Source: Lachnospiraceae bacterium
GTDB taxonomy: Bacteria; Bacillota; Clostridia; Lachnospirales; Lachnospiraceae
NCBI GenBank assembly: GCA_021202635.1
Contig: JAJQCQ010000044.1
Span: 33,638 to 97,637 of the forward strand
Direction of reading: 5' to 3'
DNA length: 64,000 nt
The position numbers were made by a program, and so were the translations under genes. Shown here one piece after another: positions 17,803 to 27,078 of the stretch (positions are counted from its first letter, which is position 1; each line of letters starts with the position of its first letter). The notes beneath the pieces are model-generated. The model saw only the letters and a list, made by a program, of their open reading frames with translations. It did no database searches and had not been told where the DNA came from.

Positions 17803-18675
17803 ATGTGGTACAGAGAGGAATTAAAGACGCGGGCAAAGAACGCGATCGGACGAAACTACTGGAGATGTGTGCTGGTCGCACTGGTCCTGATGCTTTTTGT
17901 CTCAACGGATTACAAAAGCAATAACAGCAGCAGTGATAACACCAGCTCCTCTGACACGTTATCGGAAGACCTGTACGACCCTGCGCTCTATGACCCGGAT
18001 CACATTTCCATCGAGATCGGCGATGAAGAGGAAGCGGATGTCTCCGGTATGTTTTCTGAATACGGATGGATGAAATATCCCCTGAGAATCGGATCGACGA
18101 TTCTTTCTTCCACGCTGCCGCTTGTCCGCGGGATCTGGCTGCTGTTACAGACAGCGGCCGGGGCTCTTATTACCGCCGGACTCATCCTCGTGGCCCTGGT
18201 ATGCAGTATTCTTGTGACCCCCTTGCTGGAAATTGGCGGCTGCCGTTTTTTTATGGACAATGCATGGGCGGATTCTCAGCGTGCCCCTGTCCGGTGTGGC
18301 CTTCTTCTGTCCGCGTTTCATAACGGTTCCTACTGGAACGCGGTGGCGACGCAGTTCAGGCGAAAGCTTTTCCTGTTTCTGTGGTCGCTGCTTTTTGTGA
18401 TTCCCGGGATTATAAAATCCTATGAATACTGCATGATCCCCTATCTGCTGGCGGATTTTCCGGATCTGTCTCCGGATGAGGCATTCCGGATCAGTCAGGA
18501 AATGATGGACGGAAACAAATGGGATACCTTTGTCCTGGATCTGTCCTTCCTCGGCTGGGAGCTTCTCAGCTCCGTGACGCTCGGGATTGCGGGCATTCTG
18601 TTTGTCAATCCGTATCAGTACGCGACAAAGGCGGAGCTTTATCTGGTGTTGAAAGAGCAGCACAGATTAGAGTGA
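17803..18675 (+). CDS. DUF975-family integral membrane protein
   Basis: 290 residues. The start is MWYREELKTRAKNAIGRNYW, the family's N-terminal signature, followed by a membrane helix (about 22-36), an acidic extracellular loop, paired helices and the conserved C-terminal stretch SYEYCMIPYLLADFPDLS, DEAFRISQEMMDGNKW. AGGAGG precedes ATG 17803; the longer frame to 17584 runs through hairpins and has no homology. Common in Clostridia and of unknown function; the tail resembles bacterial glycerophosphoryl-diester-phosphodiesterase membrane domains. Confidence 0.85.
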   Translation: MWYREELKTRAKNAIGRNYWRCVLVALVLMLFVSTDYKSNNSSSDNTSSSDTLSEDLYDPALYDPDHISIEIGDEEEADVSGMFSEYGWMKYPLRIGSTILSSTLPLVRGIWLLLQTAAGALITAGLILVALVCSILVTPLLEIGGCRFFMDNAWADSQRAPVRCGLLLSAFHNGSYWNAVATQFRRKLFLFLWSLLFVIPGIIKSYEYCMIPYLLADFPDLSPDEAFRISQEMMDGNKWDTFVLDLSFLGWELLSSVTLGIAGILFVNPYQYATKAELYLVLKEQHRLE

Positions 18676-18791
18676 CCTGTAATGGCATCCGCCTAATTAA
18701 AATCGCCGCTTGGCCGGAGTGTGACCAGTCACCACACGGCATCGCCTGGACAGAACACGAAAACAGCCACATGCCAGTGCAAAGAAGACAG

Positions 18792-19760
18792 TCAGGCATT
18801 CCCGATTAACATTCTCTCCAGCTCTCTCGCAGCGACACTGAGCGGGTCATCCGCGCGCTTTATGAGACAGATGGCTCTGCGCGGAAGCGGTTTTTCCAAA
18901 GTAAGCCGGCAGATGCCGGAGGAATTCCAGGCATCTGTCACATTCTCATTTCTTCCGGCAGAATGCAGCACATCCTGAGGCGGCTCGCTTTGCATTCCCA
19001 TCTCCTGCTCTACAAATTTCTCCGGCACAATGCCGATTCCCAGGTTGCTTTTCACAAGCGGCAGAATCTGGTCGGCTGTGGTGACTTCAATATCCGGCCG
19101 CAGCGTCACTCCCTGGTTTTCAAAAAACCGGGTCAGAAACTGATAGGTGTAGGTCTGCGCGTTCAGACAGATCAGCGGAAGCTCCATCAGCTCCGCATAG
19201 GTAATCGTCTTTTGCTGCAGAAAGCGAAAGGTTTCTCCACACACAAAAATTTCCTGGATATGAGAAATCTCCCTCATTTTCAGCGATTTCGGAACAGCAT
19301 CCGGCGCCGGCGCAGTCACGACGGCAAAGTCCGCGAGGCTGTTTTTTACGGCTTCGATTGCCTGATAAATCGTAAAATTAGCCAGCCGGATCCGTACCTT
19401 CGGATAGAGAAGGCGGTACTGCTCCAGCACAGGAAGCATATGGCAGCGCAGCGCAATCTCACTGGCCGCAATCGCGACCGTGCCGCTGTGCAGACTCCGG
19501 TCGGAAGCAATCTCCCTCTCGCCTGTCTGCAGATGTTCCACAGCTACTTCCACATGCGCATACAGCTTTTCTCCCTCCGGCGTCAGCCGGATTCCCCTTG
19601 GGGAACGCACAAACAGCTTACAGCCGAGCTGATCCTCCAGCTTATTGATGACCTTTGTCACATTCGGCTGCCCTTTCTCCATGGCTTCGGCCGCCTTCGA
19701 GATCGTTCCGCATTTCGCCACATAGTAAAAGGCTTTATAGTAATCATAAGAAATGTCCAT
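18792..19760 (-). CDS. LysR-family transcriptional regulator
   Basis: 322 residues. The helix-turn-helix is FYYVAKCGTISKAAEAM and NVTKVINKLEDQLGCKLF; the effector domain spans about 90-300 with NLGIGIVPEKFVEQEMG. It is transcribed away from the MATE gene with 188 bases between them, the classic arrangement for a LysR protein that controls its divergent neighbour. The ligand is unknown. Confidence 0.9.
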   Translation of the reverse strand: MDISYDYYKAFYYVAKCGTISKAAEAMEKGQPNVTKVINKLEDQLGCKLFVRSPRGIRLTPEGEKLYAHVEVAVEHLQTGEREIASDRSLHSGTVAIAASEIALRCHMLPVLEQYRLLYPKVRIRLANFTIYQAIEAVKNSLADFAVVTAPAPDAVPKSLKMREISHIQEIFVCGETFRFLQQKTITYAELMELPLICLNAQTYTYQFLTRFFENQGVTLRPDIEVTTADQILPLVKSNLGIGIVPEKFVEQEMGMQSEPPQDVLHSAGRNENVTDAWNSSGICRLTLEKPLPRRAICLIKRADDPLSVAARELERMLIGNA

Positions 19761-19789
19761 CTCTGTACGCTCCGGTTATGTTTTTTTTG

Positions 19790-19843
19790 AATAATCATTA
19801 TTTTCTTTATATATTTGAAATATAATCATGACCCGATTATAAT
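19790..19843 (+). promoter_or_regulatory. MATE promoter with palindromic LysR-type sites
   Basis: TTGAAA (19815-19820), 17-bp spacer, TATAAT (19838-19843). Two palindromes lie at or before the -35 box: AATAATCATTATT (19790-19802) and ATATTTGAAATAT (19811-19823). Both are of LysR-box size, between the two divergent genes. Confidence 0.6.
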
Positions 19844-19948
19844 GGGAAACTGTGTGAATTTCAAGAGCAGGTTTTCTTCACTCCATGGACACGCACGCAT
19901 ACGGGTTCGGAGCGAAAAAACATAATTGCAGAAAGGGAGTATCGTTCT

Positions 19949-21313
19949 ATGAATAAAAATCCTGGTAAAACTCGAAACAGGGATCTCACTGTGGGAGACC
20001 CCGGAAAGGTTCTCTGGCAATTTTGTCTGCCCCTGTTTGGCAGCATTATTTTTCAGCAGCTTTATAACATCGCCGACAGTCTCGTAGCCGGCAAGTTCAT
20101 TGGCGAAAACGCGCTGGCCGCCGTCGGCAACAGCTATGAGGTGACGCTGATCTTTATCGCCTTCGCCTTCGGCTGCAACATGGGCTGTTCGGTGATCGTC
20201 TCTCAGCTGTTCGGGGCACATGACTATAAAAATATGAAGACTGCTGTGTCCACCGCCTGGATCGCCAGCGCAGTGCTCTGTGTCCTTTTGATGATCCTCG
20301 GACTCATCGGCTGCGGTGCTCTGCTCCGTCTGATTCAGACGCCGGATGAGGTGTTCGCGGACTCCAGGCTCTATCTGAATATTTACATCTGGGGGCTGCC
20401 GTTCGTCTTCTTCTATAATATTTCGACCGGTATTTTTTCCGCACTCGGTGATTCGAAGACTCCGTTTGTATTTCTGGCAGCATCCTCGACCTCTAATATT
20501 GCCGTAGATATCTTTTTTGTCACGGTGCTTCAGATGGGCGTCGCCGGAGTCGCCTGGGCGACCTTCCTATGCCAGGGCGTCAGCTGTGTGCTGGCGGTTC
20601 TTGTCGTAGCCAGACGCATGAAAGCCATCCCCGGCGCCGAAAAAGCTCCGCTCTTTTCCGTGCGCCTTCTGAAACGGATCACCGTCATCGCAGTGCCCAG
20701 CATCCTGCAACAGAGCTTTATCTCGGTCGGAAATATCATGATTCAGAGTGTCATCAACAGCTTTGGCACCGGCGTGATGGCCGGCTACTCGGCTGCCGTC
20801 AAGCTGAACAACCTGGTCATTACCTCCTTTACCACGCTGGGGAATGGCATCTCCAACTATACCGCGCAGAACATCGGCTCCGGAAAGCGTCCCCGCGTAA
20901 AGGATGGCTTCCGGGCCGGTGTAAAAATGGTCTGGCTGATCAGTCTTCCTCTGGCTCTCCTGTACTTTGTATTCGGCAAATATCTGCTGTATCTGTTTCT
21001 GGATGAACCGACCGAAACCGCGCTGCAGACCGGAATGACCTACCTGCGGATTCTCTCGCCGTTCTACTTTATCGTCTCAGTAAAACTCGTCGCAGACGGA
21101 ATCCTGAAAGGCGCCAGCATGATGACGCGCTTCATGATCTCCACCTTTACGGACCTGATTCTCCGGGTCTCCCTCGCCATCCTGCTCGCAAAGACCAGCC
21201 TCGGGGCAACCGGGATCTGGTGTGCGTGGCCCGTCGGATGGACGATCGGAACCCTGCTGTCTGTGTGGTTCTACCGTGCGGGGTTTGCGAAAAAAATAGA
21301 GACATTCAAGTAG
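19949..21313 (+). CDS. MATE-family multidrug/metabolite efflux transporter
   Basis: 454 residues, twelve membrane helices in two halves. Family marks include LPLFGSIIFQQLYNIADSLV, AVGNSYEV and VINSFGTGVMAGYSAA. It exports cationic or organic compounds using an ion gradient. AAAGGGAG precedes ATG 19949. Probably regulated by the divergent LysR gene. A stem (21298-21320) overlaps its stop codon but has no T-run on the + strand, so it is not a clear terminator. Confidence 0.92.
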   Translation: MNKNPGKTRNRDLTVGDPGKVLWQFCLPLFGSIIFQQLYNIADSLVAGKFIGENALAAVGNSYEVTLIFIAFAFGCNMGCSVIVSQLFGAHDYKNMKTAVSTAWIASAVLCVLLMILGLIGCGALLRLIQTPDEVFADSRLYLNIYIWGLPFVFFYNISTGIFSALGDSKTPFVFLAASSTSNIAVDIFFVTVLQMGVAGVAWATFLCQGVSCVLAVLVVARRMKAIPGAEKAPLFSVRLLKRITVIAVPSILQQSFISVGNIMIQSVINSFGTGVMAGYSAAVKLNNLVITSFTTLGNGISNYTAQNIGSGKRPRVKDGFRAGVKMVWLISLPLALLYFVFGKYLLYLFLDEPTETALQTGMTYLRILSPFYFIVSVKLVADGILKGASMMTRFMISTFTDLILRVSLAILLAKTSLGATGIWCAWPVGWTIGTLLSVWFYRAGFAKKIETFK

Positions 21314-21364
21314 TGTCTCTGTCTGCAAAAGCTGAATCCGTGTTCGACATTTTTCAATTCATCC

Positions 21365-21414
21365 TTGCCTTTTTACAGATTCCCGTTTATACTACTGTAA
21401 AAGTACATACGTTC
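21365..21414 (+). promoter_or_regulatory. Promoter of the TerB-ATPase-helicase operon, with near-LexA site
   Basis: TTGCCT (21365-21370), 17-bp spacer, TATACT (21388-21393). GTACATACGTTC (21403-21414), just after the start point, differs by one base from the Gram-positive SOS box GAAC-N4-GTTC. SOS control is only a possibility. Confidence 0.5.
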
Positions 21415-21448
21415 GCATCGAATCAGAAAACGCGGGAAAGGAGGCTGT

Positions 21449-22975
21449 ATGGACGATTTCGACTATACACAGGATGGATTTTCTTACGAGGACGAGCCCA
21501 TCCGCCTTTCCCCGGAGCAAACGAAGAATCTGCCGCCGAAGGAATACCGCCAGATGCGTTCCCTGGCTTTCGGTTCTCCGTTTTCCCGGAATTACGATGC
21601 GAAGATTTTTTATCTTCAGGCCAGATATATGGAAGCGTTTGAGGATGACTGTCCCTACGACCGGGAAGTACGCCATTATTTTCCAACCTACCAGAGTCTG
21701 TCTACCGCGGAGCTGCGGGGATATTTTACCTGGCGTACCCGGCTGCGCCACGGAGAGCTCACGAAGACGTCTCTGACCTATGCTTACCTCTATGTCTATG
21801 AGCTTTTGCATCAGATTGGTGCATCTACCGCGGAAGAAGGTCTGGAAAATCTGATCTGGTTTTATGAGAAGTACCGCAGTCTGGATCCGGATATCCGGGG
21901 CTATACAGAACAGTGGATCATAGATTATGCCGTCTATTATAATCAGCCTGTGGAGAAGATTCGGGCGTACACACTTCTTGACTCTGATGAAGATTTGTAC
22001 ACGCTGCTGCATTATGACGCGGTCCGCGATGAAGAATTGTTTCCGGCCATTCTGAGGCTTTCCAAATACCATCTGGAAAGTTCCAAAGCGTTTAAACAGT
22101 ATCCGGAAGAACTGAAGCAGGTCATCACAGCCGCATATCGAAGGCTGAATGAGTATTATCAAAAACGCTACCAGAAAACCTGGGCGGAAAAATTATATGG
22201 TGCCGGTTCAGTGGAAATCCGCTATGCCCCTTTTCAGCATGCCGTATTCTACGATCGGGGGCAACGGGAGCATTACGAATACCATCTTGGTCCGCTGCAA
22301 TGTTATCGCTGCGAACAAAATCGCTGGAGCAGCTGGCGGTACTGCATGCCGCCTCTGCGGAATCCGGAATTGGGGGTGTTTGTCCGCGCAGCTGACCGCC
22401 TGTTCCGGGAAGAGCGGGGGATTCATCCTTCGCTGAAGGCCGGCGATGAGACCAAAACCATGGAAAAATTCATTCGCGAGGCGATTGCAGATCAGAAGAA
22501 AACTGCCCGGCCCAGAATTGAGTTTGACCTGAGCCTGTTAGGCGATATCCGCAGAAGCTCCAAGGCCATCGGGCAAAAGCTAATGACGGAGGAGGAGCGG
22601 TATACTGAGAAAGAAGACCAGGCAAAAAACATACACGACGCAGAGGCACAGCAAACGCGGCCGCATACACTCTTCGAACATGACGCCGAACAATATCATT
22701 ATACAGAAAATAAAGCTTCTGTTCAGCCTGCGAGCTGCACCATCGACACCTGCCCGCTCTCCGGCGACGAGCTGCGCTTCATGCAGCTTCTGCTCTATGG
22801 CGGAGACCTGCCCGGTTTTCTGTCAGAAACGCACCGCATGGCTTCGCTTCTGGCGGAATCTGTGAATGAGAAGCTGTACGATACTTTTGCGGATACCGTG
22901 ATTGAGTTCGACGGTGATACACCGATGATTGTGGAAGATTATCTGGACGATCTGAAAGGAATGATACCAAGTTGA
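21449..22975 (+). CDS. TerB-N/TerB-C domain protein
   Basis: 508 residues. The N-terminal half (about 30-230) matches TerB-N: PKEYRQMRSLAFGSPFS, FYLQARYMEAFEDDC, YFPTYQSLSTAELRGYF and TYAYLYVYELLHQIG. A middle region with a CxxC pair (QCYRCEQ) follows. The last 80 residues match TerB-C (NEKLYDTFADTVIEFDGD, PMIVEDYLDDL). Such proteins are found with a BrxD-like ATPase and an Lhr-like helicase, exactly as here, in predicted stress or phage-response operons. GGAGG precedes ATG 21449, and the stop overlaps the next start by four bases. It probably acts as scaffold or sensor, by inference. Confidence 0.85.
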   Translation: MDDFDYTQDGFSYEDEPIRLSPEQTKNLPPKEYRQMRSLAFGSPFSRNYDAKIFYLQARYMEAFEDDCPYDREVRHYFPTYQSLSTAELRGYFTWRTRLRHGELTKTSLTYAYLYVYELLHQIGASTAEEGLENLIWFYEKYRSLDPDIRGYTEQWIIDYAVYYNQPVEKIRAYTLLDSDEDLYTLLHYDAVRDEELFPAILRLSKYHLESSKAFKQYPEELKQVITAAYRRLNEYYQKRYQKTWAEKLYGAGSVEIRYAPFQHAVFYDRGQREHYEYHLGPLQCYRCEQNRWSSWRYCMPPLRNPELGVFVRAADRLFREERGIHPSLKAGDETKTMEKFIREAIADQKKTARPRIEFDLSLLGDIRRSSKAIGQKLMTEEERYTEKEDQAKNIHDAEAQQTRPHTLFEHDAEQYHYTENKASVQPASCTIDTCPLSGDELRFMQLLLYGGDLPGFLSETHRMASLLAESVNEKLYDTFADTVIEFDGDTPMIVEDYLDDLKGMIPS

Positions 22976-24294
22976 AGATACCAAAACGAATTGCGAGCAC
23001 CCTCATCAACGCCCTGAAGGGCGGGGTGGTGCCGCGTATTGGCTTACCTTATATTACGGTTGGTCGGGAAGCGGAGATCAATGCCCTGCTCCACGACGTG
23101 GAAATCATTGCCGATGGCGGGGCGGCATTTCGCTTTATCTCCGGCAAGTATGGGAGCGGCAAAAGCTTTCTTCTGCAGACCATCCGCAATTATGTCATGG
23201 ATCGGAATTTTGTGGTGGTGGACGCTGACCTCTCCCCGGAGCGCCGTCTGCAGGGCACCAGAGGGCAGGGGCTTGCCACCTATAAGGAGCTGGTGCAAAA
23301 TATGTCGGTCAAGACCCGCCCGGAAGGAGGCGCGCTGCCGCTGGTTCTGGACCGGTGGATCAACAGCGTAGAAAGCGCCGTGGCCGCAGACACTGGTCTG
23401 TCTTACGATAACCCGGAGTTTTCTGCCCGGGTGCGTCAGAAAATATTCACCGTCATTAACGACCTGAACGGCATGGTACACGGTTATGATTTTGCGCGGT
23501 TGCTGACCCTCTACTATCAGGCCTGTGTCAACGGCGAGGATAATACCAAAGCCAAGGTCATCCGCTGGTTCCGCGGAGAATACGCCACCAAAACAGAAGC
23601 CCGGCAGGATCTGGGCGTCAACGTCATCATCACGGATGACGACTGGTACGAATATATCAAGATTTTCGCGGCCTTCCTAAAGGGCGCGGGCTATGCAGGA
23701 ATGCTGGTGCTCATTGACGAGCTGGTGAATATCTATAAAATTCCCAACAGCATTACCCGGCAGTACAATTATGAAAAAATTCTCACCATGTACAACGACA
23801 CCCTGCAGGGAAAGGCCCGCTACCTCGGCATTATCCTCTGTGGGACACCGCAGTGTATCGAAGATACCAGAAGGGGTGTCTACAGCTACGAGGCCCTGCG
23901 CTCCCGGCTGACCGAGGGACGATTTGCCAGTGAGGATACGCGCGACCTGCTGGCACCGGTGATTAAGCTCTCCCCTCTGACCAATGAGGAAATGCTGGTC
24001 CTCGTGGAAAAGCTCGCCGATATCCACGCACAGCTTTTTGGCTACGAGCAGCGGCTGACGCAGCAGGATCTCATCACCTTTATACAGATCGAATACAGCC
24101 GCGTGGGCGCCGACAGCCATATTACACCCAGAGAAATCATCCGGGACTTTATTGAGCTGATGGATCTTCTCTATCAGAATTCAGACCTGGAGGTCGCCGC
24201 CCTCATGGGGTCGGAAGATTTCACCTACGCAAAGACGCCGCTGGAAGAACAGGCGGCGGACGATCTGGGCGAATTTGCGGAATTTGAGCTATAA
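22972..24294 (+). CDS. BrxD-like P-loop ATPase (DUF2791 type)
   Basis: 440 residues. The start is a TTG within TTGA overlapping the TerB gene's stop, behind AAAGGA. The N-terminus IASTLINALKGGVVPRIGL and the following GREAEI are typical of BREX BrxD/DUF2791 ATPases. Walker A is GKYGSGKSF (58-66), Walker B MLVLIDELVN (244-253), with sensor block LGIILCGTPQC and ALRSRL. Family members work with Lhr-type helicases in BREX type 2-like and related systems. No methylase, PglZ or nuclease is next to it, so this is not a full BREX locus. It may load the helicase on DNA. Confidence 0.85.
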   Translation: MKIPKRIASTLINALKGGVVPRIGLPYITVGREAEINALLHDVEIIADGGAAFRFISGKYGSGKSFLLQTIRNYVMDRNFVVVDADLSPERRLQGTRGQGLATYKELVQNMSVKTRPEGGALPLVLDRWINSVESAVAADTGLSYDNPEFSARVRQKIFTVINDLNGMVHGYDFARLLTLYYQACVNGEDNTKAKVIRWFRGEYATKTEARQDLGVNVIITDDDWYEYIKIFAAFLKGAGYAGMLVLIDELVNIYKIPNSITRQYNYEKILTMYNDTLQGKARYLGIILCGTPQCIEDTRRGVYSYEALRSRLTEGRFASEDTRDLLAPVIKLSPLTNEEMLVLVEKLADIHAQLFGYEQRLTQQDLITFIQIEYSRVGADSHITPREIIRDFIELMDLLYQNSDLEVAALMGSEDFTYAKTPLEEQAADDLGEFAEFEL

Positions 24295-24435
24295 TGTCCC
24301 AGACATATCCTGATCGCAGCCGAGCCAGACAGGGCATATCGACTGAATCGAATGAGTATAGGAAACGGAACCCACAGGACAGGGCCTGCCCTGCCCAAGA
24401 CTAAGGATATCCAACGAAGCAGAAAGTACAAAAAT

Positions 24436-26844
24436 ATGAACACCTTTGACCGTTACGCTCCCTTTATCCAGGATTATATCTACCAGAATGGCTGGGAATC
24501 CCTCCGTGCAGTCCAGGCAGCCGCAGCCGATGTGATTTTCAATACAGATGAGAACCTGCTGCTGTCCGCCTCCACGGCCTCCGGCAAAACAGAAGCGGCT
24601 TTTTTCCCGATTCTGACCCTGTTTACCGAAGACATGCCCTCTTCCGTGGGCGCGATCTACATCGGACCACTGAAAGCGCTGATCAACGATCAGTTTTCCC
24701 GCCTCAACGACCTGTGCCGGGAAGCCAATATTCCGGTCTGGCACTGGCACGGAGATGTGTCGCAGTCTCACAAAAACAAAATGATGAAGCACCCGTCCGG
24801 TATTTTGCAGATCACACCGGAAAGCCTGGAAGCGATGCTCCTGCATAAGCATTCTGCCATCACGAAGCTCTTTGGCGACCTGCGTTTCATCGTCATCGAT
24901 GAAATCCATTCCCTGATGCGCGGCGACCGCGGCGGCCAGACGCTGTGCCTGATCGAGCGTCTCTGCCGACAGGCAGGTGTGAATCCCCGGCGAATTGGTC
25001 TCTCCGCCACGATCGGCGACCCAAAAGAAGCAGGCGCCTTTCTGTCTGCGGGTACCGGACGAAAAACCATCATTCCAAAGCTTCCCCAGGGCGGCATCAA
25101 ATGGCGGCTGTCCATGGAGCATTTTTATACCTTTCCACCGACCAATCCCGGTGCACCCACAAAAATTCATGGCCAGGTTCCGCAGGTAACCTCATCAGAC
25201 ATGGGCTCTTCCCTGTCCACGTCTGCAATGGCCGATAAAGAAAACATGGAACCCGAAGACGCCCTTTCCCCCAGAACGGACCTCGCGCCAAAGGAAGCCG
25301 ATCCCGGCATTGGTTATATTTTCGAGCATACCAGAGGGAAAAAATGTCTGGTATTCGTCAATTCCAGAGAAGAGTGCGAAGCCGTCACTACGACACTTCG
25401 TCAGTACTGTGAGGCCAAAAATGAGCCGGACCGTTTTCTCATTCATCATGGCAACCTGTCCGAATCCTACCGGCAGACAGCCGAGGCTGTCATGAAAGAC
25501 GAAGAACAGTTCCAAACCACGGTGACGACTGCCACGCTGGAGCTGGGCATCGACATCGGCAGACTGGAGCGGGCGTTTCAGATTGATGCGCCCTATACGG
25601 TATCTTCATTTTTACAGCGCATGGGTCGGACCGGACGGCGGGATCTGCCCCCGGAGATGTGGTTTGTCATGCGGGAAGAACCGCCGGAAGCGCGGGCGCT
25701 CCTGCCAGCCACCATTCCCTGGAAGCTGATCCAGGGAATCGCCCTCGTGCAGCTCTACCTGGAAGAGCGCTGGGTAGAGCCGCCGAAAATGGACGCCCTG
25801 CCCTACAGTCTGCTCTACCACCAGACCATGAGTACCCTCGCCTCCTGCGGCGAAATGACGCCGGCCGAGCTGGCCTCCCGCCTCCTGACGCTTCGCTACT
25901 TCCGCAAAATCACGCAGGAAGACTTTCGCATTCTTCTGCGGCACCTGCTGGAAACCGGACACATTGAGCGGACTGAGGCTGGCGGCCTGATCGTCGGCCT
26001 GGCCGGAGAACGCGTCGTCAACAATTATAAGTTTTACGCGGTTTTTCAGGAAAACGAGGAATACACCGTCCGCGCCGGTTCGGAAGAGCTTGGCACCATC
26101 GTAAAGCCGCCTCCTGCGGGAGAAAAAATCGCCATCGCCGGTCACGTCTGGCTGGTGGATGAGGTCGACCACAAGCGGCACATGGTCTACTGTGAAATGA
26201 TCAAGGGAAAGGTTCCAGCCTATTTCGGCGAGGTTCCCGGAGACATCCACACCCGGATTCTGGAACGGATGCTGGGCGTCCTCTGTGAAGAAAAATCCTA
26301 CCCTTACCTAATGAAAAATGCCCGGATCAGACTCGCCGCCGCCCGAACCTCCGCCAAAAATGCCGGGCTTGGCGAACGGTCGCTGATCTGCCTTGGCGGC
26401 AGTATGTATGCCCTGTTTCCCTGGCTTGGCACCTATGCCTTCCTGGCTCTGGAGCGTTTCCTGAAGCTTACCTGCGGCAAGCGCCTGGGCATCAAAGGAG
26501 TGGAAACGCCCCCTCGCCAAGGCTCGGCGGCAAGTCGCGCCGACCATGTGAAAAACGCTGCGCGTTTAGTCGGCGCTGTGGATTCCTCCCGCCCTTATTT
26601 CCTCCAGTTTGTCATGACCGTCTCTGAACGGGAATTCTGGACGATCCTCCGGGAGGAACTGAATCAGCCCATTGACCCGATGAGCCTGGTCTATCCCAAG
26701 GAAGTACCCATCTTTGACAAGTATGATGAATACCTGCCGGAGGTGCTGGTGAAAAAAGGATTTGCTTACGGTGTGCTGGACATCGAAGAGATGAAAGAAA
26801 AAATGCTGCGGTTGTGTGAAAGGGAATTGCACAGTGGCACATGA
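24436..26844 (+). CDS. Lhr-like superfamily 2 DEAD/DEAH helicase
   Basis: 802 residues. Motif I STASGKTEA (46-54), DEIH box (155-158), motif III SAT (190-192), motif V TTATLELGIDIG (364-375), motif VI QRMGRTGRR (394-402), then a winged-helix and Lhr-type C-terminal region. The frame extends to an ATG at 24352, but family alignment starts at NTFDRYAPFIQDYIYQNGW and only a weak AGAAAG site precedes 24436; the start is uncertain. It ends the three-gene operon after a 141-base gap. It should translocate on DNA or RNA using ATP. BREX-associated BrxHI belongs to the same group. Confidence 0.88.
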   Translation: MNTFDRYAPFIQDYIYQNGWESLRAVQAAAADVIFNTDENLLLSASTASGKTEAAFFPILTLFTEDMPSSVGAIYIGPLKALINDQFSRLNDLCREANIPVWHWHGDVSQSHKNKMMKHPSGILQITPESLEAMLLHKHSAITKLFGDLRFIVIDEIHSLMRGDRGGQTLCLIERLCRQAGVNPRRIGLSATIGDPKEAGAFLSAGTGRKTIIPKLPQGGIKWRLSMEHFYTFPPTNPGAPTKIHGQVPQVTSSDMGSSLSTSAMADKENMEPEDALSPRTDLAPKEADPGIGYIFEHTRGKKCLVFVNSREECEAVTTTLRQYCEAKNEPDRFLIHHGNLSESYRQTAEAVMKDEEQFQTTVTTATLELGIDIGRLERAFQIDAPYTVSSFLQRMGRTGRRDLPPEMWFVMREEPPEARALLPATIPWKLIQGIALVQLYLEERWVEPPKMDALPYSLLYHQTMSTLASCGEMTPAELASRLLTLRYFRKITQEDFRILLRHLLETGHIERTEAGGLIVGLAGERVVNNYKFYAVFQENEEYTVRAGSEELGTIVKPPPAGEKIAIAGHVWLVDEVDHKRHMVYCEMIKGKVPAYFGEVPGDIHTRILERMLGVLCEEKSYPYLMKNARIRLAAARTSAKNAGLGERSLICLGGSMYALFPWLGTYAFLALERFLKLTCGKRLGIKGVETPPRQGSAASRADHVKNAARLVGAVDSSRPYFLQFVMTVSEREFWTILREELNQPIDPMSLVYPKEVPIFDKYDEYLPEVLVKKGFAYGVLDIEEMKEKMLRLCERELHSGT

Positions 26845-26871
26845 CCATTCCTGTCAGAGAGGTGACATTTT

Positions 26872-26931
26872 GTTACCGGTCACACCTGTAGTGTTGAAAT
26901 CGCATGAATGGATCCTGGTGTGACCAGTAAC
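26872..26931. repeat. Intergenic hairpin repeat, GTTAC/GTAAC family
   Basis: GTTACCGGTCACACC (26872-26886) pairs with GGTGTGACCAGTAAC (26917-26931), 14 of 15 positions, around a 30-base loop. It lies between the convergent helicase and pgmB genes. Confidence 0.7.
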
Positions 26932-26958
26932 GACATTTTCTGTTCTGCGACAAAACTG

Positions 26959-26986
26959 CAAAAAGGGGCTGTTTTTCACAGTCCCT
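26959..26986 (-). terminator. Intrinsic terminator downstream of pgmB
   Basis: AGGGGCTGT (26964-26972) pairs with ACAGTCCCT (26978-26986) with one G-U; on the minus strand the stem is followed by TTTTT. Confidence 0.65.
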
Positions 26987-27078
26987 CTTCTCTCATGCGC
27001 AGAGCCGGGCAAGGTGTTTTTCAGCTTATGCCGCACCCGGCCCGCGCTTATAGATGTTTTACAGACAGCGCTGAATTG

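Noticed and set aside
21298..21320. Terminator at the MATE stop codon
   Set aside because: The stem is good but the T-run is only on the opposite strand, where no gene ends.
24352..24435. Helicase start at 24352
   Set aside because: No ribosome site and no family likeness in the 28 extra residues; kept as an alternative only.
22972..26844. A complete BREX or DISARM locus
   Set aside because: Only ATPase and helicase homologues are present; PglZ, BrxC, methylase and phospholipase-D-type genes are absent.
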